A DNA stretch of 64,000 bases, taken from positions 10,660-74,659 of the forward strand of contig NZ_DAOKZA010000016.1 in NCBI RefSeq assembly GCF_035325925.1, written 5' to 3'. Positions 16,820 to 25,079 of this stretch are shown here, one piece after another. The notes beneath the pieces are model-generated. The model had not been told where the DNA came from. It saw only the letters and a program-made list of their open reading frames with translations, and made no database searches. This DNA is from Calidifontimicrobium sp035325925. GTDB taxonomy: Bacteria > Pseudomonadota > Gammaproteobacteria > Burkholderiales > Burkholderiaceae_C. Every line of letters starts with the position of its first letter. Within the stretch, counting starts at the first letter, position 1. Position numbers and translations under genes: made by a program.

Positions 16820-17474
16820 GCCGCTGAGCTTCACCGTGCACTCGATGCCGCGACCGGCGCTCGACGACGCGGTGCGCCGCACGCGCGCCGGGCGCTGGAA
16901 GCTGCTCGGTGTGGTGCTGTTCGCCGCGCTACCGGTGATCGCGTCGTATCTGACGTACTACTTCTGGCGGCCCGAGGCGCGCAGCAACTACAGCGATCTG
17001 ATCGAACCCCCGCGCGGGATCCCGGCGCTGACGCTGCGCGACCTCGACGGCGTAGGCGTCGACGCGGCCACGCTCAAGGGCCAGTGGCTGCTGGTGGTCG
17101 TCGCGCCCGCGGCGTGCGGTGACGCGTGCGAGAAGTTGCTGTACCTGCAGCGCCAGTTGCGCGAGATGACCGGGCGCGAGCGCGACCGCATCGACAAGCT
17201 GTGGCTGGTGATCGACGATGCGCCGGTGGCGCCGGCGCTGCGTGACGCGCTGCAGGCGGCGCCGGCGACGCAGGTGCTGCGGGTGCCGGCCGACGAAGTC
17301 TCGGGCTGGCTCGCCGCGGCGCCCGGCGAGTCGCTGAGCGCGCACCTGTACATCATCGACCCGAGGGGACAGTGGATGATGCGTGCACCGGCGCAGCCCG
17401 AGCCGGCCAAGCTCAAGCGCGACGTCGACCGTCTGCTGCGTGCGGCGGCGTCGTGGGACCGCCCCGGGCGATGA
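16779..17474 (+). CDS. Membrane-anchored SCO-like thioredoxin-fold protein
   Basis: A 231-residue protein with one membrane helix (about residues 43-64) followed by a thioredoxin-like periplasmic domain. It carries C113-G-D-A-C117, a CxxxC spacing as in SCO copper chaperones but without the usual CPDVC sequence, and an AHLYIIDPRGQW segment resembling the late SCO strand, with a histidine at a slightly different place. It overlaps SURF1 by 41 bases and belongs to the oxidase assembly block. A copper-handling or thiol-reducing role toward CuA is inference; homologues are usually called hypothetical. Confidence 0.75.
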   Translation: MSGSESSNPAAGAEPLSFTVHSMPRPALDDAVRRTRAGRWKLLGVVLFAALPVIASYLTYYFWRPEARSNYSDLIEPPRGIPALTLRDLDGVGVDAATLKGQWLLVVVAPAACGDACEKLLYLQRQLREMTGRERDRIDKLWLVIDDAPVAPALRDALQAAPATQVLRVPADEVSGWLAAAPGESLSAHLYIIDPRGQWMMRAPAQPEPAKLKRDVDRLLRAAASWDRPGR

Positions 17475-17645
17475 GTGACCGCCCGCGCAGCGTCTTCGGC
17501 GCCATCGACGAGGGGCGGCCGGCGCACCGGCACGGCCCGGTTCGCGGTGGTCGCCTGAGCGCACGCGGTTCATGGGGCGCGGCGGGCGCATGCGCGCCGT
17601 TCAGTGCGTTGCGCCCTTCGTGGTGGACGCTGGAAGTCTGACAGG

Positions 17646-18788
17646 ATGGAAACGCAGTCCCTGGTCGATCTGGCACCGCTGGCGCGGCTGGCGTTGCTCG
17701 GTATCGTCGTCGCCGCCGGCCCGCTGGCGTGGATCTGGCTGCGGCACCGCGGTGCGTCGCCGGCGCGGCGGCTACATGCACTGACGCTGCTCACCGCTTT
17801 CCTGACCTTCGACCTGATCGTCTTCGGCGCCTTCACCCGCCTCACCGACTCGGGGCTGGGCTGCCCCGACTGGCCCGGCTGCTACGGCAAGGCCAGCCCG
17901 ATCGGTGCGCGCGCCGAGATCCACGCTGCGCAGACCGAGATGCCCACCGGCCCGGTGACACACGGCAAGGCCTGGATCGAGATGGTGCACCGCTACCTGG
18001 CCACCGGCGTGGGGGTGCTGATCACGGTGATGGCGATCGTCGCGTGGACCGAGCGCCGGCGCGGCACGCCGGGCCTGCCGTCGCCGTGGTGGCCGACCGC
18101 AACGCTGGCTTGGGTCAGCGTGCAGGGCGCGTTCGGCGCCTGGACGGTCACGCTCAAGCTGTACCCGGCGATCGTGACCGCGCACCTGCTCGGCGGGCTG
18201 GCGCTGCTCGCGCTGCTGGTGATCCAGGCTCAGCGCTTCGCGCCGAAGCCGCTGGCGCTGTCGCCCGTGCAACACGCCGCGCTGTGGGTGCTGGCGGGGC
18301 TGTCGGTGCTGCAGATCGCGCTCGGCGGCTGGGTTAGCACCAACTATGCGGTGCTCGCCTGCACTGACTTTCCGACCTGTCAGGGCCGCTGGTGGCCGGA
18401 GATGGACTTCGCGAACGCGTTCGTGCTGCGGCGCGAGCTCGGCGCGGCCGCCGACGGCAGCTACCTGCCGTTCGCCGCGCTGACCGCGATCCACTACACG
18501 CACCGGCTGTTCGCGTACCTGGTGCTGGCGGCGATGCTCGTCGTCGCCGCGATGCTGCGTCGCGCGCACCGCAGCGGCGCGTGGGCGCTGGTCGCGCTCG
18601 CCGCCTGGCAACTGCTCAGCGGGCTCACCAACATCGTGCTCGAGTGGCCGATCGTCGCCGCGCTGGCGCACTCCGCGGGGGCGGCGCTGCTCGTGGGGTT
18701 GCTGACGCTGCTGCTCACGCGCGCGGCGCTGGCGCGAAGCACCGTGCCGGCCGGCGCCATCGCGGCGCGCGCCTGGTCGCAGGGCTGA
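17646..18788 (+). CDS. ctaA: Heme A synthase (COX15/CtaA)
   Basis: A 380-residue, eight-helix membrane monooxygenase that turns heme O into heme A. Conserved features are FGAFTRLTDSGLGCPDWPGCYG, the EMVHRYLATGVG and AIHYTHRLFAYL histidine helices, TAHLLGG, and the second cysteine pair in CTDFPTCQGRWWPE. The start at 17646 is preferred because the earlier in-frame residues lack homology. A 171-base gap without recognisable signals precedes it. It pairs with ctaB, which makes its substrate. Confidence 0.95.
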   Translation: METQSLVDLAPLARLALLGIVVAAGPLAWIWLRHRGASPARRLHALTLLTAFLTFDLIVFGAFTRLTDSGLGCPDWPGCYGKASPIGARAEIHAAQTEMPTGPVTHGKAWIEMVHRYLATGVGVLITVMAIVAWTERRRGTPGLPSPWWPTATLAWVSVQGAFGAWTVTLKLYPAIVTAHLLGGLALLALLVIQAQRFAPKPLALSPVQHAALWVLAGLSVLQIALGGWVSTNYAVLACTDFPTCQGRWWPEMDFANAFVLRRELGAAADGSYLPFAALTAIHYTHRLFAYLVLAAMLVVAAMLRRAHRSGAWALVALAAWQLLSGLTNIVLEWPIVAALAHSAGAALLVGLLTLLLTRAALARSTVPAGAIAARAWSQG

Positions 18789-18790
18789 CA

Positions 18791-19723
18791 ATGCGCGCAC
18801 CGATGACCGCTCCGCCCGACCGAGCCGCCGCGGCCGCGCTGCGCCCGACGGGGACGCGCTGGCGCCAGTACTACGTGCTGACCAAGCCGCGCGTCGTGCA
18901 GCTGATTGTGTTCTGCGCGCTGATCGGCATGCTGCTGGCCACGCCGGGGTGGCCCGACTGGCGGATCGTGCTCGCCGCGGTGGCCGGCATCTGGCTCGTC
19001 GCGGCGGCGGCGGCGGCGTTCAACTGCCTGATCGAGGAGGGCATCGACTCGCGCATGGCGCGCACCGCGTGGCGCCCCACCGCGAAGGGCGAGCTGACGC
19101 GCACGCAGACGCTCGCGTTCTCGGCGCTGCTGTGCGTCGCCGGCAGCGCGCTGCTTTACTGGGCGGTCAACCCGCTGACGATGTGGCTGACCTTCGCCAC
19201 CTTCGTCGGCTACGCGGTGATCTACACCGTCGTGCTCAAGCCGCTGACGCCGCAGAACATCGTCATCGGCGGGGCGTCGGGCGCGATGCCGCCACTGCTG
19301 GGCTGGACCGCGGTGCGCGGCGAGGTCGGCGCCGAGGCGCTGCTGCTGGTGCTGATCATCTTCCTGTGGACGCCGCCGCACTTCTGGGCGCTGGCGCTGT
19401 ACCGCACCGAGGACTACCGCCGTGCCGGCCTGCCGATGTTGCCGGTCACGCACGGCGCCGAGTTCACCCGGCTGCAGGTGCTGCTGTACACCTTCGTGCT
19501 GTTCGCCGCGACGCTGCTGCCGTTCGTGCACGGCATGAGCGGGTGGATCTACCTCGCCGCCGCGGTCGTGCTCGGCGCCTCGTTCATCGCGCTGGCATGG
19601 CGGCTGTGGCGCGAGTACAGCGATGCGCTGGCGCGTCGCACCTTCCGTTTCTCCATCTGGCACCTGTCGCTGCTGTTCGCGGCGCTGCTGCTCGACCACT
19701 ACCTGATGCCATGGCTCGCATGA
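18791..19723 (+). CDS. ctaB: Heme O synthase (protoheme IX farnesyltransferase)
   Basis: A 310-residue UbiA-family prenyltransferase that adds a farnesyl chain to heme B. The allylic diphosphate-binding segment is present in the form NCLIEEGIDSRMARTAWRP, and the second conserved region is in FLWTPPHFWALAL, followed by YRRAGLPMLP. About nine membrane helices. It begins 2 bases after ctaA; an in-frame ATG at 18803 is an alternative start. Its stop overlaps the SCO gene (ATGA). Also known as cyoE. Confidence 0.96.
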   Translation: MRAPMTAPPDRAAAAALRPTGTRWRQYYVLTKPRVVQLIVFCALIGMLLATPGWPDWRIVLAAVAGIWLVAAAAAAFNCLIEEGIDSRMARTAWRPTAKGELTRTQTLAFSALLCVAGSALLYWAVNPLTMWLTFATFVGYAVIYTVVLKPLTPQNIVIGGASGAMPPLLGWTAVRGEVGAEALLLVLIIFLWTPPHFWALALYRTEDYRRAGLPMLPVTHGAEFTRLQVLLYTFVLFAATLLPFVHGMSGWIYLAAAVVLGASFIALAWRLWREYSDALARRTFRFSIWHLSLLFAALLLDHYLMPWLA

Positions 19724-20343
19724 TTCCCCGTCGCCTCGTCCTGTGTGCCGCCGCCGCATCGGCACTGCTGCTGGTCGCCGGCTGCGACCGCGTTCCCGGC
19801 CTGGGCGGCGGCGGCAAGCCGGCGTTCCAGGCCATCGACATCACCGGCGCCGAGTACGGGCGCGAGCTGTCGCTGACCGACGCCGACGGCCGCCCGCGCA
19901 CGCTGGCCGACTTCCGCGGCAAGGTCACGGTGGTGTTCTTCGGCTACACGCAGTGCCCCGACGTGTGCCCGACGACGCTGGCCGAACTGGCCGAGGTCAA
20001 GCGCTCGCTGGGCGCCGACGCCGACCGCGTGCAGGGGGTGTTCGTCACCGTCGACCCCGAGCGCGACACGCCCGAGGTGCTGAAGGCCTACATGGCCAGC
20101 TTCGACCCGAGCTTCGTCGCGCTGCACGGCACGGCCGAACAGACGCAGGCCGCGGCCCGCGAGTTCAAGGTCTATTACGCGAAGGTGCCGGGCAAGACCG
20201 ACAGCAGCTACACGATGGACCACACCGCCGGTTCGTACGTGATCGATGCCGAAGGTCGGCTGCGGCTTTTCACCCGATACGGCAGCGGCGCGAAGGCGCT
20301 CGCCGACGACCTGAAGCTGCTGCTGGCCGAGGCAAAGGGCTAG
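19720..20343 (+). CDS. SCO1/SenC copper chaperone lipoprotein
   Basis: A 207-residue SCO protein for copper delivery to the CuA site of subunit II. The N-terminus is a lipoprotein signal with lipobox LVAGC. Copper ligands are intact: C79-P-D-V-C83 and H168 in the MDHTAGSYVID segment. It overlaps ctaB by 4 bases; an ATG at 19711 could extend it by three residues. It closes the assembly block and is followed 3 bases later by a decayed exporter gene. Confidence 0.95.
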   Translation: MIPRRLVLCAAAASALLLVAGCDRVPGLGGGGKPAFQAIDITGAEYGRELSLTDADGRPRTLADFRGKVTVVFFGYTQCPDVCPTTLAELAEVKRSLGADADRVQGVFVTVDPERDTPEVLKAYMASFDPSFVALHGTAEQTQAAAREFKVYYAKVPGKTDSSYTMDHTAGSYVIDAEGRLRLFTRYGSGAKALADDLKLLLAEAKG

Positions 20344-20346
20344 CCC

Positions 20347-20554
20347 TTGTCCCTGGCGGGTTTCCTGGTCGCCGCCGTCGTGCCGGCCGTCACGCCCGGG
20401 CCGGGGATGGCCTGCGCCGTCGCGCGCATGTTGGCCGCAGGGCGCGGCGCACCTGGGCTGCCTCGGCCTTCGATTGCCGCTGCGTGACGGCGGCGCCTCC
20501 AGCGTGACGCGGCTGGGCGCCTGCCTGGTGCCGGCGCGTCGCGCGGCCTCCTGA
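20347..20554 (+). pseudogene. LysE/RhtB amino-acid exporter remnant
   Basis: Starting with TTG at 20347, the first 30 codons read as the LysE-family N-terminus, with a hydrophobic helix and the hallmark TPGPG motif followed by VARMLAAGR. After 20443 the homology jumps one frame forward: the frame from 20444 reads AAHLGCLGLRLPLRD, like the family's YLGAAYLxxLGVRLL helix, and ends in TRLGACLVPARRA before a TGA at 20552. A whole protein is about 200 residues, so most of the middle is deleted and the frame broken. It is a dead gene, probably once translated after SCO. Confidence 0.7.
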
Positions 20555-20559
20555 ACGGT

Positions 20560-20583
20560 CGACGGCTCCCGCAGGAGCCGTCG
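20560..20583. terminator. Hairpin between LysE remnant and rpoH
   Basis: A 10-bp perfect stem (CGACGGCTCC with GGAGCCGTCG) with loop CGCA, 25 bases beyond the rpoH stop on the minus strand. No T-run on either side. It most likely marks the 3' end of the rpoH transcript. Confidence 0.5.
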
Positions 20584-20607
20584 GTCGCGTGCGCGCTGCG
20601 CCGGCGT

Positions 20608-21528
<921 letters not shown>

Positions 21529-21566
21529 GTCCAGTAGATCACCCCCCGGGGTTCTCGGTTCCGTGG

Positions 21567-21572
21567 ATATTA
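21567..21572 (-). promoter_or_regulatory. Candidate -10 box (TAATAT) of rpoH
   Basis: On the minus strand TAATAT lies about 39 bases before the rpoH start. It shares its first bases with the right arm of the CIRCE element, and a TTAGCA about 18 bases further upstream, in the other arm, could serve as a poor -35 box. HrcA bound here would block polymerase directly. Confidence 0.6.
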
Positions 21573-21596
21573 GCACTCGCGCGTCGAGAGTGCTAA
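21570..21596. promoter_or_regulatory. CIRCE operator (HrcA site) upstream of rpoH
   Basis: A perfect CIRCE inverted repeat: TTAGCACTC, nine bases, GAGTGCTAA, with no mismatch in either 9-base arm. CIRCE is bound by the repressor HrcA, usually at groESL and dnaK. Its presence at rpoH has been reported for betaproteobacteria and links the two heat-shock circuits. It overlaps the candidate -10 box. hrcA itself is not in the window. Confidence 0.95.
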
Positions 21597-21742
21597 AGCG
21601 CGTGCCCACCGAACCACCGGCGGCGCGGCGAATGTCGCGCCGCGACTGACGGCGAAGACGTCAGCCACCGGTCAGCGCGCGCGTCAGAATCGGGCCGACA
21701 ACCCCAGAACGCGGCCGCGAGCCGCGCCCGTCGGAGACACGC

Positions 21743-21952
21743 GTGTTCAAAGGCCTGGCCGCGCAACGCCTGGTCGCCCTGTTCGCCGGCGGCTGGGTGC
21801 TGCTGAACTTCCCGCTGCTGGCGCTGTGGGACCGCGATGTGACCCTGTTCGGGCTGCCGCTGTTCCCGGCCGCGCTGTTCATCGGCTGGGCCGCGCTGAT
21901 TGCCGCCGTCGCCTGGGCCGTCGAGCACGACGGCGACGACGGCGGGACCTGA
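21743..21952 (+). CDS. Small two-helix membrane protein before the symporter-kinase
   Basis: A 69-residue protein starting with GTG. It is almost all membrane: helix one about residues 8-28, helix two about 38-60, with an acidic end (EHDGDDGG). It ends 2 bases before the symporter-type sensor kinase and is the first gene of that coupled operon. Small two-helix subunits (for example DUF4212) accompany some sodium/solute symporters, so a subunit role for the kinase's transporter half is plausible but not shown. I do not recognise the family with certainty. Confidence 0.65.
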   Translation: MFKGLAAQRLVALFAGGWVLLNFPLLALWDRDVTLFGLPLFPAALFIGWAALIAAVAWAVEHDGDDGGT

Positions 21953-21954
21953 GC

Positions 21955-24702
21955 GTGTTGTCGGTCGCGCTGGTTCTCGGGGCGTCGTTCGCCTACTTGC
22001 TGCTGCTGTTCGGCGTCGCATGGTGGGCCGACCGGCGCGCCGCGGCGGGCCGCTCGGTGATCGGCAACGCCTGGGTGTACGCGCTGTCGATGGCGGTGTA
22101 CTGCACCGCCTGGACCTACTTCGGCAGCGTCGGCCGCGCCGCCACCGGCGGCGTGTGGTTCCTGCCGATCTACCTCGGGCCGACGCTGGCGATGGCGGTC
22201 GCGTGGATGGTCGTGCGCAAGATGATCCGCATCGCGCGCGCCTACCGCATCACGTCGATCGCCGACTTCGTCGCCAGCCGCTACGGCAAGAGCCCGACGC
22301 TGGCCGGGCTGGTCGCGCTGATCACGCTGGTGGGCATCGTCCCGTACATCGCGCTGCAGCTCAAGGCGATCGCCGGCGGCTACGCGCTGCTGACCACGCC
22401 GCTGGGCGAGGCGCTGCCGCAACGCGGCCCCTGGTGGGCCGACGGCACGTTCTACACCGCACTGGCGCTGGCCGGCTTCACGATGGTGTTCGGCACCCGG
22501 CACCTCGACAGCACCGAGCGCCACGAGGGCATGGTCGCGGCGATCGCGTTCGAGTCGCTGGTCAAGCTGCTGGCGTTCCTCGCGGTGGGCGTGTTCGTCA
22601 CCTGGGGCCTGTTCGCCGGCCCGGGGGACCTGTTCGCACGCGCGCTGGCGGTGCCCGAGCTGAAGGCGCTGCTGACGCTCGGCCAGGGCCTGTCGTTCGC
22701 CTACGAGCAGTGGTTCGCGCTGACGCTGCTGTCGATGCTGTCGGTGATCTTCCTGCCGCGGCAGTTCCAGGTGATGGTCGTCGAGAACGTCGACGAGCGC
22801 CACCTGAAACGCGCGGCGTGGGTGTTCCCGGCGTACCTCCTGGCGATCAACCTGTTCGTGTTGCCGATCGCGTTGGGCGGGCTGCTGCACTTCGGTCCGG
22901 GCGCGGTGGTCGGCGCCGACACCTTCGTGCTGTCGCTGCCGCTGGCCGAAGGCCGGTCGATGCTCGCGCTGGCGGTGTTCATCGGCGGCCTGTCGGCGGC
23001 CACCGGGATGATCATCGTCGAGGCCATCGCGGTGTCGACGATGGTGTGCAACGACCTGGTCATGCCGCTGCTGCTGCGCAGCGCACGCTTCGCGGCGAGG
23101 CGCGACCTGTCCTCGCTGCTGCTGGCGGTGAGGCGCGTGGCCATCGTCGTCGTGCTGCTGCTCGGCTACGTCTACTTCCACCTCGCCGGCGAGGCCTATG
23201 CGCTGGTGTCGATCGGGCTGATCAGCTTCGCCGCGGTGGCGCAGTTCGCGCCCGCGGTGCTCGGCGGCATGTACTGGAAGGGCGGTACGCGCGCCGGCGC
23301 GCTGGCCGGGCTGGCCGCCGGCTTCGTGCTGTGGGTCTACACGCTGATGTTGCCTTCGATCGCGAAGTCCGGCTGGTGGGCCACCGACTTCGTCGACCGG
23401 GGGCCCTTCGGCATCGCGCTGCTGCGCCCCGAGCAACTGCTCGGGCTGTCCGGCCTCGACTACCTGACGCATTCGCTGTTCTGGAGCCTGCTGGCCAACG
23501 TCGGGCTGTACGTCGGGGTGTCGCTGGCGCGCACGCCGCGCGCCGCCGAGACGAGCCAGGCGCTGCTGTTCGTCGACGTGTTCGAGCGCACCTCGCACGG
23601 CCGACCGGTGTTCTGGCGCGGACGCGCGCAGGTCGCCGACTTGCAGGCGCTGGCCGCGCGTTTCCTCGGCGCCGATCGGGCGCGCCGGCTGTTCGAGGGC
23701 TACGCGCGGCGCGTCGGCGCCGCAGGCGTCGATCGCATCGTCGCCGACGCGCGGCTGGTGCACTTCGTCGAGACGCAGATTGCCGGCGCGATCGGCAGCG
23801 CGTCGGCACGCGTGATGGTCGCCTCGGTGGTCGAGGAGGAGGCGCTCGAACTCGACGACGTGATGCGCATCCTCGATGAGGCGTCGCAGCTGCGCGCCTA
23901 CTCGCGCGAGCTCGAGCAGGTCACCGCCGACCTGCGCGCCGCCAACGACAAGCTCAAGAGCCTGGACCGGCTGAAGGACGACTTCATGTCGTCGGTCACG
24001 CACGAGCTGCGCACCCCGCTGACCTCGATCCGCGCGCTCGCCGAGCTGATGCTCGACGACCCGCAGATGGACGCAGCGCAGCGCCAGCACTTCCTCGGCA
24101 TCGTCGTCGCCGAGACCGAGCGCCTGACGCGTCTGGTCAACCAGGTGCTCGACATGGCGAAGATCGAGTCGGGCCACGCGCAGTGGCACAACACCGACGT
24201 CGACATGAGGGCGCTGGTGCAGCAGGCGGCGCAGACGGTCGCCGAACTGCTACACGAGCGCGGTGCGACGCTGCGCCTGTCGCTGCCCGACGACGCGCCG
24301 GTGATCCGCGCCGATCGCGACCGCCTGATGCAGGTGCTGATGAACCTGCTGACCAACGCCGCCAAGTTCGTGCCGGACATCGGCGGGCGCGTCGAGCTGC
24401 GGCTGAGCACCGACCCGCAGGGGCTGACGGTGGAGGTCCAGGACAACGGCCCGGGCGTGCCGGCGGCGCTGCGCGACCAGGTGTTCGAGAAGTTCCGCCA
24501 GGGTGACGACGCGCGCGGCCGCCCGCAGGGCACCGGGCTGGGGCTGCCGATCAGCCGCCAGATCGTCGAGCACTTCGGCGGACGCATGGAGCTTCGACCT
24601 GACCAAGGTCAAGGCGCCTGTTTCGCCTTCACCCTACCTTGGACCCACGCCGCGGCACCCTCGAGCGGGCCGGCGGCCAGCGCAGACGAGCCGACGCCAT
24701 GA
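21955..24702 (+). CDS. Sodium/solute symporter-domain sensor histidine kinase
   Basis: A 915-residue protein. Residues 1 to about 520 form a sodium:solute symporter domain (about 13 helices), next a STAC-like linker (around 535-640, with AGAIGSASARVMVASV), then HisKA with H683 in THELRTPLTSI, and an ATPase domain with the N box NLLTNAAKF (about 796) and G boxes ending GTGLGLPIS (about 860). CrbS and CbrA are known members: they sense or move small nutrients such as acetate or histidine and phosphorylate a partner. The neighbouring PEP synthase gene hints at a C2-C3 carbon signal; the ligand is unknown. GTG start, 2 bases after the small protein; ATGA overlap with the receiver. Confidence 0.9.
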   Translation: MLSVALVLGASFAYLLLLFGVAWWADRRAAAGRSVIGNAWVYALSMAVYCTAWTYFGSVGRAATGGVWFLPIYLGPTLAMAVAWMVVRKMIRIARAYRITSIADFVASRYGKSPTLAGLVALITLVGIVPYIALQLKAIAGGYALLTTPLGEALPQRGPWWADGTFYTALALAGFTMVFGTRHLDSTERHEGMVAAIAFESLVKLLAFLAVGVFVTWGLFAGPGDLFARALAVPELKALLTLGQGLSFAYEQWFALTLLSMLSVIFLPRQFQVMVVENVDERHLKRAAWVFPAYLLAINLFVLPIALGGLLHFGPGAVVGADTFVLSLPLAEGRSMLALAVFIGGLSAATGMIIVEAIAVSTMVCNDLVMPLLLRSARFAARRDLSSLLLAVRRVAIVVVLLLGYVYFHLAGEAYALVSIGLISFAAVAQFAPAVLGGMYWKGGTRAGALAGLAAGFVLWVYTLMLPSIAKSGWWATDFVDRGPFGIALLRPEQLLGLSGLDYLTHSLFWSLLANVGLYVGVSLARTPRAAETSQALLFVDVFERTSHGRPVFWRGRAQVADLQALAARFLGADRARRLFEGYARRVGAAGVDRIVADARLVHFVETQIAGAIGSASARVMVASVVEEEALELDDVMRILDEASQLRAYSRELEQVTADLRAANDKLKSLDRLKDDFMSSVTHELRTPLTSIRALAELMLDDPQMDAAQRQHFLGIVVAETERLTRLVNQVLDMAKIESGHAQWHNTDVDMRALVQQAAQTVAELLHERGATLRLSLPDDAPVIRADRDRLMQVLMNLLTNAAKFVPDIGGRVELRLSTDPQGLTVEVQDNGPGVPAALRDQVFEKFRQGDDARGRPQGTGLGLPISRQIVEHFGGRMELRPDQGQGACFAFTLPWTHAAAPSSGPAASADEPTP

Positions 24703-25079
24703 GCCCACCCGCCAAGATCCTGATCGCCGACGACGAGCCGAACATCCTCGTCTCGCTCGAGTTCCTGATGAAGCGCGAAGGCTACGAGGTGCTCGTCGCG
24801 CGAGACGGCGACGAGGCCATCGAGGTGCTGCGGCGCGAGCGCCCGGCGCTGGTGCTGCTCGACGTGATGATGCCCAAGCGCACCGGCTTCGAGGTCTGCC
24901 AGGCGCTGCGCGCCGACGAGGCGCTGAGGGACGTGCGCGTGCTGATGCTCACCGCCAAGGGCCGCGACACCGACGTCGCCAAGGGGCTGGGCGTGGGCGC
25001 CGACGCCTACATGACCAAGCCGTTCTCGACCAAGGAACTGGTGCAGAAAGTGCGCGAGATGCTCGAGGCGCGCTCGTGA
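24699..25079 (+). CDS. Stand-alone response regulator receiver
   Basis: A 126-residue single receiver domain of CheY size. Acidic pocket residues are in ILIADDEPN, the phospho-acceptor Asp is in LVLLDVMMPKRTG, and the conserved Thr and Lys are in MLTAKG and TKPFS. There is no output domain, so it acts by protein contact or as a phosphate relay. It is coupled by ATGA to the kinase and by GTGA to the sensor-exonuclease gene, which makes the exonuclease fusion a natural candidate partner. Known CrbR-type partners have a DNA-binding domain, which is missing here. Confidence 0.9.
   Translation: MSPPAKILIADDEPNILVSLEFLMKREGYEVLVARDGDEAIEVLRRERPALVLLDVMMPKRTGFEVCQALRADEALRDVRVLMLTAKGRDTDVAKGLGVGADAYMTKPFSTKELVQKVREMLEARS

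Noticed and set aside
17475..17645. Possible small gene between the SCO-like protein and ctaA
   Set aside because: Frames there read as Arg/Gly-rich sequence, no ribosome site or motif; I see nothing in this 171-base gap.
21597..21742. Possible second promoter or small RNA between rpoH and the small membrane protein
   Set aside because: No hairpin with T-run and no good promoter hexamers apart from the CIRCE/rpoH signals; nothing to support an RNA gene.
21661..24189. 842-residue open frame on the minus strand opposite the symporter-kinase
   Set aside because: Composition is Arg, His, Gln and Ala without any domain, and it mirrors a clear kinase gene. Long antisense frames are expected in DNA this GC-rich.
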